A stretch of 64,000 nucleotides of DNA from Clostridia bacterium (GTDB taxonomy: Bacteria; Bacillota; DSM-521; Neomoorellales; Neomoorellaceae), in NCBI GenBank assembly GCA_030154265.1, contig JASKKH010000002.1, positions 1 to 64,000 on the forward strand. The letters run 5' to 3'. Position numbers and translations under genes: made by a program. How positions within the stretch are numbered: the first letter of the stretch is position 1; each line of letters begins with the position of its first letter. The notes beneath the pieces were generated by a model that saw only the letters and a list, made by a program, of their open reading frames with translations, did not search any database and had not been told where the DNA came from. This document shows positions 24,425-35,647 of this stretch, piece after piece.

Positions 24425-25168
24425 ATGCGATTACAAAAGTATCTGGCTCAGGCTGGAGTTGCTTCAAGGCGTCGTGCTGAAGCAATGATTCGTGCCGGAC
24501 ACGTTGAGGTGAACGGCCAAAAGGTAACAGCCATGGGGAAACAGGTACAACCTGGGCGGGATAAGGTAACAGTTAATGGACAAGTTGTTAAGCTTGTAGA
24601 AGAAAAAGTGTATATCTTGTTATATAAACCTGCCGGTTACATAACAACAGTTACCGACCCGCGAAATCGGCCTAAGGTGATGGATTTAGTCAAAGACGTA
24701 CCTGTCAGGTTATATCCGGTTGGTCGTCTTGATTATTCCACTGAGGGCCTTTTATTACTTACAAATGACGGTGAGTTGACTTTACGGTTAACCCATCCAC
24801 GCTATGAAATTTCTAAAACATACCTGGCTAAGGTAAAAGGTATACCTAAGCCAAGAACTATTAAACGATTATCTCAGGGGGTTATGTTAGAAGACGGCTT
24901 GACTCTACCTGCTGAGGTACATTTAAAACAAGTCAAGAATAATAATGCAGTCCTAGAGTTAACATTACGGGAAGGCCGTAACCGTGAAGTTCGTAGGATG
25001 TTAAAAGCTGTAGGACATCCAGTTATTCGGCTTCGACGTACACGCTTGGAATTTCTGACTTTAAAAGGTTTAAAGCCGGGTGAATACCGTTATCTTACTG
25101 AAAGGGAAGTGTCACGGTTATATAGCCTAGTAGGAATGAAACGACAAAGTAATAACATTACATATTGA
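24425..25168 (+). CDS. rluB: 23S rRNA pseudouridine synthase (RluB/RsuA family)
   Basis: About 247 residues. An N-terminal S4 RNA-binding domain (RLQKYLAQAGVASRRRAEAM) precedes the catalytic domain with GRLDYSTEGLLLLTNDGEL, whose Asp is the catalytic residue, and a C-terminal EGRNREVRRML motif. It modifies a uridine in 23S rRNA; the exact target is inferred from family. The ATG at 24425 has TTGGAGG 6 nt upstream. An ATG two codons earlier touches the site. Confidence 0.92.
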   Translation: MRLQKYLAQAGVASRRRAEAMIRAGHVEVNGQKVTAMGKQVQPGRDKVTVNGQVVKLVEEKVYILLYKPAGYITTVTDPRNRPKVMDLVKDVPVRLYPVGRLDYSTEGLLLLTNDGELTLRLTHPRYEISKTYLAKVKGIPKPRTIKRLSQGVMLEDGLTLPAEVHLKQVKNNNAVLELTLREGRNREVRRMLKAVGHPVIRLRRTRLEFLTLKGLKPGEYRYLTEREVSRLYSLVGMKRQSNNITY

Positions 25169-25183
25169 TTGAGGAGGAGAAAA

Positions 25184-25735
25184 ATGGCAGAACAAGAAAA
25201 GCTGGAGGGTTTAGAACAGGGGCTAGTCCAGATTTATACTGGTAATTGTAAAGGTAAAAGTACGGCTGCATTTGGTTTGGCACTACGTGCTGCTGGATAC
25301 GGCTTAAAAGTTCACATTATCCAGTTTATGAAGACCCCTGATTATGGGGAACATAAATCATTCCCCAGATTGGCTCCAGAGATTGAGGTTAAGACTTTTG
25401 GTCGAAAAGGTTTTATTGTCGATCCTAAAAAACCTAAACAAGAAGATATTGACCAGGCAACTGCTGCTATGAATTATGCCAGGAAAGTAATTAAGAGCGG
25501 CAATGTAGATGTATTAATTTTGGATGAAATTAATAATGCCATTTACTTTAACCTTATAAAAGAAGAAGAAGTATTAGAATTTTTGAAACAGCGACCCAAA
25601 AATGTTGAAATAATACTTACAGGAAGAAATGCTCCAGAAAGTTTAATTGAAATTGCTGATTTAGTAACAGATATGCGTCAAGTAAAACATCCTTATGAAC
25701 AGGGAATTAATGCCAGAAAAGGTATTGAGTACTAA
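25184..25735 (+). CDS. cobO: Cob(I)yrinic acid a,c-diamide adenosyltransferase
   Basis: About 183 residues of the CobO/BtuR/CobP family, which transfers the adenosyl group of ATP to the cobalt of corrinoids. The P-loop is GNCKGKSTAAFGLALRAAG, followed by HIIQFMKTPDYGE, LILDEINNAIYFNLI and ILTGRNAPESLIEIAD. Its start follows GAGGAGG and it lies 15 bp after rluB, so they may be cotranscribed. No other cobalamin genes are near. Confidence 0.93.
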   Translation: MAEQEKLEGLEQGLVQIYTGNCKGKSTAAFGLALRAAGYGLKVHIIQFMKTPDYGEHKSFPRLAPEIEVKTFGRKGFIVDPKKPKQEDIDQATAAMNYARKVIKSGNVDVLILDEINNAIYFNLIKEEEVLEFLKQRPKNVEIILTGRNAPESLIEIADLVTDMRQVKHPYEQGINARKGIEY

Positions 25736-25825
25736 CTTGTTGGGGAATTATACCACTAAGGCAGGAATTTATAGTTCATTTAAGAATATAATGTTACAAT
25801 ATTTTTATGGGAGGTGAAATCCTGA

Positions 25826-26839
<1,014 letters not shown>

Positions 26840-26865
26840 TTCAGACTAAAACCATTGGAAGTTTG

Positions 26866-26888
26866 GCCCCGGGCCTCCCGGGGCTTTT
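26866..26888 (+). terminator. Intrinsic terminator after ilvC
   Basis: GCCCCGGG/CCCGGGGC forms an 8-bp GC-only stem with a 3-nt loop, followed by TTTT. The T run is short but the stem is very stable. Confidence 0.7.
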
Positions 26889-26943
26889 GGATTGCATTTT
26901 TAAAAATTTATAATGAAATGATGTTGATGAGGAGGAAGTTTTT

Positions 26944-28962
26944 GTGGAACTGGTAGTACCTTTGGCGGGGTTACTGGCATTATTGTTTGCGTTTTACCTC
27001 ACCAATAAAATTAATAGTGCCGATCCTGGAAATCCAAGGATGCAGGAAATAGGAAGCGCAATTCATGAAGGTGCTATGGCCTTCTTGATGCGTGAATATC
27101 GTACATTATTTGTCTTTATCATAGCCATGGCTGCTTTAATAGTTGCTGCTGGCATATTTACCACTGGTTCTAATACCATGCAACCGACGACAGCCATTTC
27201 CTATATAATTGGGAGTTTTTGTTCTATAGCTGCCGGTTATATTGGTATGAAAGTTGCTACTAAGGCTAACGTTAGAACAGCTAATGCTGCTAGAACAAGT
27301 GCTAATGCAGCCCTTGGAATTGCCTTTTCCGGTGGTTCTGTAATGGGTATGTCCGTTGTAGGTTTGGGTCTTTTAGGTCTTGGTATTGTTAATTATCTTT
27401 TTAAAGATCCCAATATTATTAATGGTTTTGCCTTAGGGGCTAGTTCTATCGCTCTTTTTGCCCGTGTTGGAGGCGGTATTTATACAAAGGCTGCGGATGT
27501 TGGTGCTGACCTTGTTGGTAAAGTAGAAGCTGGTATTCCTGAAGACGATCCGCGTAATCCTGCTGTTATTGCTGATAATGTCGGTGATAATGTCGGTGAC
27601 GTTGCAGGAATGGGTGCAGACCTTTTTGAATCCTATGTTGGTTCAATTATTTCTGGTATAGCTCTGGCAGCTGCTTTAAATATTCCTAACGGTACTCTTG
27701 TACCACTGGTTATTGCCGGTTTGGGTATTGTATCATCAATAATTGGTACATTTTTTGTCCGTACTAATGAAGGTGCTAACGCCCAGACAGCTTTAAATAC
27801 CGGAACAATTGTATCCAGTATTTTGGCTGTTGGCGGGATTTATCTTGCTACACGTTTACTGCCGGCTCAGTTTCCTGCTGGTGGGGCTGTTTATACCTCT
27901 ATGGGAGTATTTATAGCTGCAATAGCTGGCCTTATCGCTGGGTTTCTTATTGGCCGTATTACTGAATATTACACATCTGATAATTATAAACCGGTAAGAG
28001 AAATTGCTAAGGCATCACAGACAGGTACTGCTACTAATATAATTGAGGGCATGGCTGTTGGTATGCTTAGTACTGTCCTACCGATTATAGTAATTGTTAT
28101 CGCTATTATTGCTGCTTATAACTTTGCAGGTCTTTATGGTATTGCTATGGCGGCAGTTGGTATGCTTTCAACAACCGGAACTACTGTTGCTGTTGACGCT
28201 TATGGTCCTATTGCTGACAATGCTGGTGGAATTGCAGAAATGGCAGAGCTCGATCCTAAAGTACGTAAAATTACCGATGCTCTTGACTCGGTAGGTAATA
28301 CTACAGCAGCTATCGGTAAGGGATTTGCTATCGGATCAGCAGCTCTAACAGCCTTAGCTCTCTTTTCTGCATATACTGCTGCTGCTAATATTACTGCTAT
28401 TGATATAACTGATCCTAAAGTTGTAAGTGGTTTATTTATTGGAGGTATGTTGCCATTTCTTTTTGGAGCCTTAACCATGCAAGCAGTTGGGCGTGCTGCT
28501 TTCCAGATGATTGAAGAAGTACGTCGTCAATTTAAGACTATTCCGGGATTAATGGAAGGTAAGGCTCGTCCCGATTATGCCCGTTGTGTAGCTATCAGTA
28601 CCGGGGCAGCAATCAAAGAAATGATTGTACCAGGTTTATTAGCAGTTGTAGTGCCCTTAGCGGTAGGTCTCATTCCTGGTCTAGGTAAGGAAGCTTTAGG
28701 TGGACTCCTTGCTGGGGCATTAGTTAGCGGTTTTTGTTTAGCTGTTATGATGGCTAATGCTGGTGGTGCTTGGGATAACGCTAAGAAATATATTGAAAGT
28801 GGACAGTATGGTGGTAAAGGTTCATCTGCCCATGCTGCAGCTGTTAACGGTGATACAGTCGGGGATCCGTTTAAAGATACCTCTGGGCCGTCCATGAACA
28901 TTCTAATTAAACTTATGACTATAGTATCTTTGGTCTTTGCCCCTCTATTTATGAGTTTATAA
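26944..28962 (+). CDS. hppA: Membrane-bound ion-translocating pyrophosphatase
   Basis: A 672-residue protein with about 16 membrane helices that couples pyrophosphate hydrolysis to H+ and/or Na+ export. The substrate site is seen as [20 protein letters not shown] and [20 protein letters not shown], with a later matching set near [14 protein letters not shown]. The position that sets potassium dependence reads [11 protein letters not shown], with Ala where K+-independent enzymes have Lys, so it should be a K+-dependent type; ion specificity cannot be decided by eye. It has a GTG start behind GGAGGAAG. Confidence 0.95.
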   Translation: MELVVPLAGLLALLFAFYLTNKINSADPGNPRMQEIGSAIHEGAMAFLMREYRTLFVFIIAMAALIVAAGIFTTGSNTMQPTTAISYIIGSFCSIAAGYIGMKVATKANVRTANAARTSANAALGIAFSGGSVMGMSVVGLGLLGLGIVNYLFKDPNIINGFALGASSIALFARVGGGIYTKAADVGADLVGKVEAGIPEDDPRNPAVIADNVGDNVGDVAGMGADLFESYVGSIISGIALAAALNIPNGTLVPLVIAGLGIVSSIIGTFFVRTNEGANAQTALNTGTIVSSILAVGGIYLATRLLPAQFPAGGAVYTSMGVFIAAIAGLIAGFLIGRITEYYTSDNYKPVREIAKASQTGTATNIIEGMAVGMLSTVLPIIVIVIAIIAAYNFAGLYGIAMAAVGMLSTTGTTVAVDAYGPIADNAGGIAEMAELDPKVRKITDALDSVGNTTAAIGKGFAIGSAALTALALFSAYTAAANITAIDITDPKVVSGLFIGGMLPFLFGALTMQAVGRAAFQMIEEVRRQFKTIPGLMEGKARPDYARCVAISTGAAIKEMIVPGLLAVVVPLAVGLIPGLGKEALGGLLAGALVSGFCLAVMMANAGGAWDNAKKYIESGQYGGKGSSAHAAAVNGDTVGDPFKDTSGPSMNILIKLMTIVSLVFAPLFMSL

Positions 28963-29008
28963 TTTAAGAAAAAGGGTCAAGATTATAGAAAGCTGCTTAA
29001 GTTTTTTG

Positions 29009-29036
29009 AGGAGGTGTGATAGCACCTCCTTTTTTT
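29009..29036 (+). terminator. Intrinsic terminator after hppA
   Basis: AGGAGGTG/CACCTCCT forms an 8-bp stem around a 6-nt loop, followed by seven Ts. Confidence 0.88.
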
Positions 29037-29124
29037 AATAAATACTCAAATCAAATATTTATATGTTATAATTTTGTATGTAGATAGGAAAAAATAAATA
29101 GTTTGATTCTCAGGTGGTGTGGTG

Positions 29125-29535
29125 ATGGACTACGGGAGTAAAAAGGTTACGGCAGTAGCCATAAAGATGGCATTATCAGAAAGTCGTGAAGAAGAGCTTA
29201 GTATGAAAAAAGAAAATCTTGCTATAGGTATTCGCTCTGCAGGTGTGGATTACGGTGGAGAATTTATTAATTCAGTTCAAAAAATCGTTGAGCGAACGGT
29301 GGTTGCTGCTAAAAGGGAAGGTATAATTAAAGATAATCATGCTGAAGAGGGTGCCGTTGCTGGAGCAACAAGGGAGGCTTTATCACAGATTATGCCGAAG
29401 GCTATTGGGTTAAACGTTGGAGGGAAAATTGGGATAGCTCGCTATAAAGATCATTTAAGTGTAGCTATCTTCTTCTGTATCGGTTTGCTTCACTTAGATG
29501 AAGTTGGTATAGGCTTGGGACATCGAGCTGTTTAG
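29125..29535 (+). CDS. hutP: HutP family RNA-binding regulator
   Basis: About 136 residues, similar to the Bacillus HutP antiterminator that binds NAG-rich RNA with histidine and Mg2+. Visible are AAIKMALSESREEE-like N-terminus, VEEGAVAGATREALSQI-like core, and the metal/ligand-type HLDEVGIGLGHRAV end. No histidine-utilisation genes are nearby, so the target RNA is unknown. I start at ATG 29125 with AGGTGG upstream; GTGs at 29119 and 29122 are alternatives. Confidence 0.8.
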   Translation: MDYGSKKVTAVAIKMALSESREEELSMKKENLAIGIRSAGVDYGGEFINSVQKIVERTVVAAKREGIIKDNHAEEGAVAGATREALSQIMPKAIGLNVGGKIGIARYKDHLSVAIFFCIGLLHLDEVGIGLGHRAV

Positions 29536-29570
29536 AAAATTGTAGTATGGTAGGAGGGTAGAAAATCAGT

Positions 29571-29954
29571 ATGGATAACAAAAAACAGTTTAAACATAGT
29601 TATGAAGGTAAAGTGCAGGGTATTCGTGGAGCTATTGATGTAAAGGAAAATACAGCGGAAGCAATTCTTACTGCTACTGATTATTTGCTTAGAGAAATAA
29701 TAGCTAAAAATGGCTTGAAGGAAGATAATGTTATAAGTGCTTTTTTTACATTAACACAGGATTTAAATGCTGCTTTCCCTGCTGAAGCAGCTCGTAAATT
29801 AGGTTGGCGGGAAACTGCTTTAATGTGTGCTGCGGAAATACCAGTACTCGGGAGTTTGCCTAAGATTATCCGTGTTTTAATTCATGCTTATTGTGAAAAA
29901 AAGCCAGTCCATGTTTACTTAGGTAAGGCTACTCAATTACGATCTAGAAAGTAA
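29571..29954 (+). CDS. aroH: Chorismate mutase, AroH class
   Basis: A 127-residue monofunctional mutase converting chorismate to prephenate. It matches the Bacillus AroH fold at the active-site positions: Arg in QGIRGAID, Phe in NAAFPAEA, Glu in MCAAEIPV, Arg in IIRVLIHAY and Tyr in VHVYLG. It has a 14-residue N-terminal extension relative to Bacillus AroH. It lies 35 bp after the HutP-like gene. It feeds the pheA and tyrA products encoded further on. Confidence 0.92.
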   Translation: MDNKKQFKHSYEGKVQGIRGAIDVKENTAEAILTATDYLLREIIAKNGLKEDNVISAFFTLTQDLNAAFPAEAARKLGWRETALMCAAEIPVLGSLPKIIRVLIHAYCEKKPVHVYLGKATQLRSRK

Positions 29955-30024
29955 TTGATTGATTAATTGATTTATTTGTTAGTTGGGGTACTTTTATACT
30001 AAAGTTAGTTTACTTAATCTGTCT

Positions 30025-30053
30025 AAAGCAGGGTTCTTAAACCTTGCTTTTTA
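30025..30053 (+). terminator. Intrinsic terminator after aroH
   Basis: AAAGCAGGGTT pairs with AACCTTGCTTT (one G-U) around a short loop and is followed by TTTTTAT. Confidence 0.8.
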
Positions 30054-30091
30054 TAGATTAAACAATAGTTATGTTTTAAAAGTTTATAGAA

Positions 30092-30472
30092 TTAAAGCTT
30101 TACAATTCCAATAGTACAGCGTGAAACACAAATTAAATTATTTTGTTCATCAGTGATTTTAATATCCCAAACCATTGTTTTTTTTCCTTTATGTAAAGGG
30201 GTTGCTACAGCAATGACTAACCCTTTTGATATACTCCTTATATGATTAGCATTTATTTCAATACCAACGGCTGTTTCTGATTTATTATCAATATTTAATA
30301 ATGTACCAATACTTGCGGCTGATTCAGCTAGCACGACAGATGCACCGCCATGCAAATAACCCATTGGTTGTCGAGTCTTTGGTCCTACTGGCATTGATAG
30401 AACAACACGATTAGGTGATAATTCAATATTTTTTATGTTTAAGGTTTCAAGGATTGTTCCTTTATAATCCAT
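30092..30472 (-). CDS. menI: Hotdog-fold thioesterase, probable DHNA-CoA hydrolase MenI
   Basis: A 126-residue protein of the PaaI/YdiI type. The catalytic region reads GYLHGGASVVLAESAAS with the Glu nucleophile or base in LAES, preceded by MPVGPKTRQPMG; both closely follow E. coli MenI (YdiI). It would release 1,4-dihydroxy-2-naphthoate from its CoA ester, the step after MenB. It is divergent from menF with 232 bp between, so its job in menaquinone synthesis is well supported by context. A broader acyl-CoA thioesterase role remains possible. Confidence 0.82.
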   Translation of the reverse strand: MDYKGTILETLNIKNIELSPNRVVLSMPVGPKTRQPMGYLHGGASVVLAESAASIGTLLNIDNKSETAVGIEINANHIRSISKGLVIAVATPLHKGKKTMVWDIKITDEQNNLICVSRCTIGIVKL

Positions 30473-30551
30473 TTATTGATATCCTTTCTTAAAAAAATCT
30501 TAATATGATGCACAAAAACAGATAAACTGTTTATTATTTTACCTAAAAGAA

Positions 30552-30581
30552 TTGACAATTCAATAATTAAAGGTGTATCTT
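30552..30581 (+). promoter_or_regulatory. Candidate menF promoter
   Basis: TTGACA (30552-30557), an 18-nt spacer and TATCTT (30576-30581) precede menF by about 120 bp. Between it and the gene lies a very AT-rich palindromic stretch (ATTATAATTAATTTATAATT, about 30640-30660). The -10 match is only moderate. Confidence 0.35.
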
Positions 30582-30704
30582 TTAATATAAACATATGTCG
30601 GTATTTGTTGTCAAAAAAATTAGGTAAAATATTTTTTTAATTATAATTAATTTATAATTAATCATTTTTGGAAATTATATATATTAGGTTAAGTGGGAGA
30701 AATT

Positions 30705-32123
30705 GTGGACACATCAAGTCAAGTTAAAGAACTATACCAACAATTTGTTAAAGGAATTGAAAAATTACGGCAGACTTCCCGTACCATACTAATTAGTGAG
30801 TTGAAAAAAGTAAACTTTATAGATCCTTTATGTTTTTTTGCTTCAGAAAAGGCGGCTGAATTAAGGGATCGTGTTTATTGGACTGATCCAACGAAAAAGT
30901 TTATCTTAGCTGGTGTGGGTTCTGCGCGTATTTTTTCAGCATCGAATTTAAAAGACCGTTTTACTTATATAGAAAATGAATGGAAGAAAATAGTAAAGAA
31001 TAGTATAATACCTAATGCTCTTTTGCCTGCTACAGGACCTATTATTATCGGTGGATTTTCATTCGATCCATTTAAAAAAAGATCAAATCTTTGGTATCAA
31101 TTTCCTGATGCCAAGATGATTTTACCAAAATTTATGTTAACTGCTTCGCAAGATGGAACCTGGCTTACCACTAATATAATGCTTCGCTTGGATGATAATA
31201 TAGAAGGACAATTAAGAAATATTGTCCAGGAAAGGGAACAGTTATTTCAACAAAACAGTAATCTTCAGTATGACTCAAAAGACCTTAAATATACTTATCG
31301 AGAAATATATCCGGAAAAGTGGATACAAGCAGTTGATAAAATAACAGAAGAAATTCGTTCAGGCATTTTGGAAAAAGTAGTCTTAGCACGCGAACTTCGT
31401 ATTTATGCCAATAAGGTCATAGATCCTGCTCTAGTATTAAATAGGTTACGAGAAGAACAACCAATGAGTTATATATTTGCCATAGAGAGTGAAGGTGATT
31501 GTTTTTTGGGGGCTTCTCCTGAACGTTTAGTTAAACGTAAAGGTTCCCAACTACTTTCTTCGTGTTTAGCGGGTTCAATAGCACGTGGGAAGACGTATGA
31601 GGAAGATGAAAAATTAGGTTTAGAACTTCTTCATAATGAAAAAAATCTTCATGAACATAAAATTGTTGTTAAAATGGTTAAGTCTGGAATGTCCAAAGTA
31701 TGCGAGACAGTTAGTGCTTCTCAAAGTCCTACTTTATATAAATTAAGAGATATTCAGCATTTATATACTCCTATAATCGGAAAAGCACGTGAAGGAATTT
31801 CGCTTTTATCAGTGGTAAAACATTTACACCCAACGCCAGCTTTAGGTGGATTTCCCAGAAAAACAGCCATTCAAAAAATTAGAGAAATGGAATCTCTTGA
31901 TCGTGGATGGTATGCTGGACCTATCGGTTGGATTGATTATAAAGGTGATGGTGAATTTGCAGTTGCTATTCGGTCCGGGTTATTGAAAGGGGCGGAAGCT
32001 TCACTATTTGCTGGATGTGGCATAGTAGGGGATTCGGATTCAGTAACTGAATATAAAGAAACGCAAATTAAATTTAAACCCATGATAAGTGCATTGGGAG
32101 GGACATGGAATGACAACAAATGA
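30705..32123 (+). CDS. menF: Isochorismate synthase
   Basis: About 472 residues; it turns chorismate into isochorismate, the first step of menaquinone synthesis. The chorismate-binding domain occupies the C-terminal half: KVVLARELRIYAN, FLGASPERLVKRKG, CLAGSIARGKTYEEDEKLG, HPTPALGGFPRKTA and SLFAGCGIVGDSDS. I use the GTG at 30705 after GGGAG; an in-frame GTG at 30693 lies within that site. It begins menF-D-H-B-E-C, the same order as in Bacillus. Confidence 0.94.
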   Translation: MDTSSQVKELYQQFVKGIEKLRQTSRTILISELKKVNFIDPLCFFASEKAAELRDRVYWTDPTKKFILAGVGSARIFSASNLKDRFTYIENEWKKIVKNSIIPNALLPATGPIIIGGFSFDPFKKRSNLWYQFPDAKMILPKFMLTASQDGTWLTTNIMLRLDDNIEGQLRNIVQEREQLFQQNSNLQYDSKDLKYTYREIYPEKWIQAVDKITEEIRSGILEKVVLARELRIYANKVIDPALVLNRLREEQPMSYIFAIESEGDCFLGASPERLVKRKGSQLLSSCLAGSIARGKTYEEDEKLGLELLHNEKNLHEHKIVVKMVKSGMSKVCETVSASQSPTLYKLRDIQHLYTPIIGKAREGISLLSVVKHLHPTPALGGFPRKTAIQKIREMESLDRGWYAGPIGWIDYKGDGEFAVAIRSGLLKGAEASLFAGCGIVGDSDSVTEYKETQIKFKPMISALGGTWNDNK

Positions 32124-33891
32124 GCCAATGACAGCATATGTTGCTGCTTTTGTTGATGAGTTAGCTCGTGCGAATGTTCGTAATGTTGTCATCAGTCCTG
32201 GGTCGCGTTCTACGCCACTAGCCATGGTTTTAGCTGAACACCCTGATATAAAAATATGGTTAAATATCGATGAGCGTTCAGCTGGTTTTTTTGCTTTAGG
32301 TATGGCAAAAGCCAAAAAAGAAGTAGTAGCGCTTTTATGTACTTCCGGAACTGCGGCAGCTAACTATTTTCCTGCAGTAGTGGAAGCAAAACTGTCCCGT
32401 GTACCTTTACTTGTTTTAACTGCAGACCGACCGCATGAGTTAAGGGATGTAGGAGCACCACAAGCAATAGACCAAATTAGGCTATATGGTAACTATCCGA
32501 AATGGTTTGTTGAAATGGCTTTGCCAGAGGATTCATGTGAAATGATAAAATACGTACGAACAGTTGCAGAAAGAGCTGTTTCTACTGCTATAGCGGGACC
32601 TTCGGGACCGGTACACTTAAACTTTCCTTTTCGTGAACCGTTAATTCCTAACCTTTCAGCTTGTCATTCAATTTGGGACAAGGGTCGAGAAAACGGGGAA
32701 CGGTATGTGAATGTTTCTTATAGTTTAAAATGGATGCATGATAGAGAATTATATGCAGTAGGAAGCCAATTACAAAAGAAAAAACGTGGATTAATTATAT
32801 GCGGCCCTGATGATAATCCTGCACTAGCAAAAGCGGTTGTAAGATTAGCAGACGAGTTAAATTATCCTATATTAGCTGATCCTCTTTCTCAATTAAGAAG
32901 TGGTCAACATTCAAAAGAATTGATTATTGATGGTTATGATGCATTTTTAAGAAACGAAGAAGTAGTTAATTCACTTCAACCTGAGGTAATTATCCGCTTT
33001 GGTGCTATGCCGATATCTAAGTCTTTATTATTATACATAAAACGTTATCCAAAGTGTCAACAAATTATTATTGATGAGGATAATGGATGGCGTGACCCAA
33101 CGCTAATGGCTTCTAATATGATTTATACAGAACCTGTTCATTTTTGTAATAACTTGGTTAATTATTTATCTAGTTGTTCAAATCGTATTCAAGCCCAGAA
33201 AACAAATTGGTTAAAAAAGTGGCTTATGCTTAATCAGATTACTCGAGATATTGTTTTAAAAAATGGGAGAACTGATAATTTATTTGAAGGACAGGTTTTT
33301 ATAGAGTTAACAGAATTATTACCCCCAAACGCAACGTTATATGTTGGTAATAGTATGCCAATACGTGATCTTGATACCTTTTTTAGAAACAATGATTGTT
33401 CGTTTAGAGTTCTGGCGAATCGGGGAGCAAATGGTATCGATGGGGTTGTTTCAAGTGCATTAGGTGCAAGTACAGCAGTTTCTCCCCTCGTGCTAGTAAT
33501 TGGGGATTTATCGTTTTTTCATGATTTAAATGGTTTATTAGCAGCTAAATTATATGGCTTAAATATAACTATTATTGTTTTTAATAATGATGGAGGCGGT
33601 ATTTTTTCATTTTTACCTCAAGCAAAAAATGAAAAATACTTTGAGGACTTATTTGGGACGCCAACAGGTTTAGATTTTCGACATGTCGTAGAAATGTATT
33701 GCGGTAGATTTATTAAAGTTAATTCTTGGGAATTATTTAGAAATGAAGTAAAAAACAGTATTAACAGTAAGGGTCTAACTGTTATTGAAGTTCCAACTGA
33801 ACGGAAAAGTAATATGGATATGCATCGTAAAATATGGCAAGCAGTATTAGATAAACTGTCTTTAAAAATGGTAGAAGTGAATAACCTATGA
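32110..33891 (+). CDS. menD: SEPHCHC synthase (MenD)
   Basis: About 593 residues; a thiamine diphosphate enzyme joining 2-oxoglutarate to isochorismate. The N-terminal part has VISPGSRSTPLAMVLAEHP and the catalytic Glu in LNIDERSAGFFALG; the ThDP-binding part has GDLSFFHDLNGL and NNDGGGIFSFLPQ. The ATG at 32110 follows GGGAGGG and overlaps menF by 14 bp. The 3' end overlaps menH (ATGA). Confidence 0.95.
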   Translation: MTTNEPMTAYVAAFVDELARANVRNVVISPGSRSTPLAMVLAEHPDIKIWLNIDERSAGFFALGMAKAKKEVVALLCTSGTAAANYFPAVVEAKLSRVPLLVLTADRPHELRDVGAPQAIDQIRLYGNYPKWFVEMALPEDSCEMIKYVRTVAERAVSTAIAGPSGPVHLNFPFREPLIPNLSACHSIWDKGRENGERYVNVSYSLKWMHDRELYAVGSQLQKKKRGLIICGPDDNPALAKAVVRLADELNYPILADPLSQLRSGQHSKELIIDGYDAFLRNEEVVNSLQPEVIIRFGAMPISKSLLLYIKRYPKCQQIIIDEDNGWRDPTLMASNMIYTEPVHFCNNLVNYLSSCSNRIQAQKTNWLKKWLMLNQITRDIVLKNGRTDNLFEGQVFIELTELLPPNATLYVGNSMPIRDLDTFFRNNDCSFRVLANRGANGIDGVVSSALGASTAVSPLVLVIGDLSFFHDLNGLLAAKLYGLNITIIVFNNDGGGIFSFLPQAKNEKYFEDLFGTPTGLDFRHVVEMYCGRFIKVNSWELFRNEVKNSINSKGLTVIEVPTERKSNMDMHRKIWQAVLDKLSLKMVEVNNL

Positions 33892-34694
33892 TTTTAAAGC
33901 TAAATGACATTAATTACTATGTAAATGTTCATGGTAAAGGTTTTCCTCTACTTTTATTACATGGGTTTACTGGGAGTAGCGAAAATTGGCATCCTTTTAT
34001 AAAGTTTTGGGAGCATAGTTTTCAGCTAATAATGGTAGATATTATTGGTCATGGAAAAACGGAAAGTCCTGATAATGCTAAAAGATATAGCATGGATTAT
34101 GTTACAGATGATTTATTAGAACTACTTAATAAATTAGATTTAGATAAAATTAATTTACTAGGTTATTCAATGGGAGGTCGGTTAGCGCTATCTTTTGCCA
34201 TTAAATACCCCAACCGAGTCCACAGGTTAATTTTAGAAAGTACTTCTCCGGGGCTTCAATCTTTAAATGAAAGAAAAGAAAGAATGATAAGGGACGAAAA
34301 ACTCGCAGAGCGTATAATGAGCCAAGGAATTGAAGCTTTTGTTGATTATTGGGAGGCTATACCGCTTTTTGCTAGTCAGAATAAATTATCTAAAGAAAAG
34401 AAAACTGCATTAAAGAAACAACGTTTATGTAATTCTACTATAGGTTTAGCAAATAGTCTAAGAGGTATGGGGACCGGAATACAACCTTCTTGGTGGGAAC
34501 ATCTGGCAGATTTAAACATCCCTACGCTTTTACTTGTTGGTGAGCTAGACAAAAAATATTGCCAAATTGCTAGATTAATGTGTAATAAGCTACCTAATTC
34601 AGAATTGAAGGTAATTAAAAATACAGGACATAATGTTCATTTGGAGGAACCTCAGATTTTTAGTCAAATAGTATTACATTACTTATTAAATTAA
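33888..34694 (+). CDS. menH: SHCHC synthase (MenH), alpha/beta hydrolase
   Basis: A 268-residue alpha/beta hydrolase fold enzyme that eliminates pyruvate from the MenD product. The oxyanion loop is [13 protein letters not shown], the nucleophile elbow [13 protein letters not shown], and the His [11 protein letters not shown] near the C-terminus. The ATG overlaps the menD stop by 4 bp. Confidence 0.92.
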   Translation: MILKLNDINYYVNVHGKGFPLLLLHGFTGSSENWHPFIKFWEHSFQLIMVDIIGHGKTESPDNAKRYSMDYVTDDLLELLNKLDLDKINLLGYSMGGRLALSFAIKYPNRVHRLILESTSPGLQSLNERKERMIRDEKLAERIMSQGIEAFVDYWEAIPLFASQNKLSKEKKTALKKQRLCNSTIGLANSLRGMGTGIQPSWWEHLADLNIPTLLLVGELDKKYCQIARLMCNKLPNSELKVIKNTGHNVHLEEPQIFSQIVLHYLLN

Positions 34695-34728
34695 AGAGAA
34701 ACTCTATAAAAATAAGGAGGTTTATATT

Positions 34729-35547
34729 TTGAAAGTTGAATGGGTTACCCGTCGTGAATATGAAGATATTTTATATGAGACATACGGTGGTATTGCCAAA
34801 ATCACAATTAATCGACCGGAAGTACGTAACGCTTTCCGGCCAAAAACTGTTCAAGAATTAATTGATGCTTTTACATGTGCTCGTGATGATGCAGATATAG
34901 GAGTTATTATCTTAACGGGTGCAGGTGATGAGGCTTTTTGCTCAGGTGGGGATCAAAAAGTAAGGGGACACGGCGGTTATGTTGGAGAGGATAAAATCCC
35001 TCGCTTAAATGTATTGGATTTACAGCGTTTGATTCGTATTATTCCCAAGCCAGTTATTGCCATGGTTGCAGGTTATGCCATTGGCGGAGGCCATGTATTA
35101 CATGTTGTCTGTGACTTAACAATTGCAGCAGATAACGCTGTTTTTGGACAAACAGGGCCTAAGGTTGGCAGCTTCGATGCCGGTTATGGTGCAAATTATC
35201 TGGCCCGTATCGTTGGACATAAAAAAGCGCGTGAAATTTGGTATTTGTGCCGTCAGTATTCAGCTAAAGAAGCACTAGAAATGGGTTTGGTCAACGCTGT
35301 TGTTCCTCTTGAAAAACTAGAAGAAGAGACTATAAAATGGTGCAATGAAATCTTAGAAAAATCACCTACAGCTATACGTTTCTTAAAAGCTTCCTTTAAT
35401 GCTGATACAGACGGATTAGCAGGACTTCAACAATTAGGTGGAGATGCAACACTACTATATTATACAACGGATGAGGCAAAGGAAGGTCGTGATGCATTTA
35501 AAGAAAAAAGGAAGCCTGATTTTAAAAAGTTTCCACGGTTTCCCTAA
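34729..35547 (+). CDS. menB: 1,4-dihydroxy-2-naphthoyl-CoA synthase
   Basis: A 272-residue crotonase-fold enzyme that cyclises O-succinylbenzoyl-CoA. Typical MenB stretches are [76 protein letters not shown] and the C-terminal [17 protein letters not shown]. It starts at TTG behind AAGGAGG. A terminator hairpin follows the gene. Confidence 0.96.
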   Translation: MKVEWVTRREYEDILYETYGGIAKITINRPEVRNAFRPKTVQELIDAFTCARDDADIGVIILTGAGDEAFCSGGDQKVRGHGGYVGEDKIPRLNVLDLQRLIRIIPKPVIAMVAGYAIGGGHVLHVVCDLTIAADNAVFGQTGPKVGSFDAGYGANYLARIVGHKKAREIWYLCRQYSAKEALEMGLVNAVVPLEKLEEETIKWCNEILEKSPTAIRFLKASFNADTDGLAGLQQLGGDATLLYYTTDEAKEGRDAFKEKRKPDFKKFPRFP

Positions 35548-35566
35548 TGTTATAAAAAATTTTGGG

Positions 35567-35602
35567 AATCAGCTTGAGAATTACTTTATCAAGCTGATTT
35601 TT
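35567..35602 (+). terminator. Intrinsic terminator between menB and menE
   Basis: A perfect 11-bp stem, AATCAGCTTGA/TCAAGCTGATT, has an 11-nt loop and is followed by TTTTTC. It lies inside the men cluster, so menE and menC may depend on read-through or on a separate promoter. Confidence 0.82.
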
Positions 35603-35647
35603 CTATATAAATTAACAGTTATAGGGATTTAGGGAGTTGTATTAACT

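Noticed and set aside
28094-28294. Leu-rich frame inside hppA
   Set aside because: Shadow of the hydrophobic hppA coding sequence in another frame; no ribosome site.
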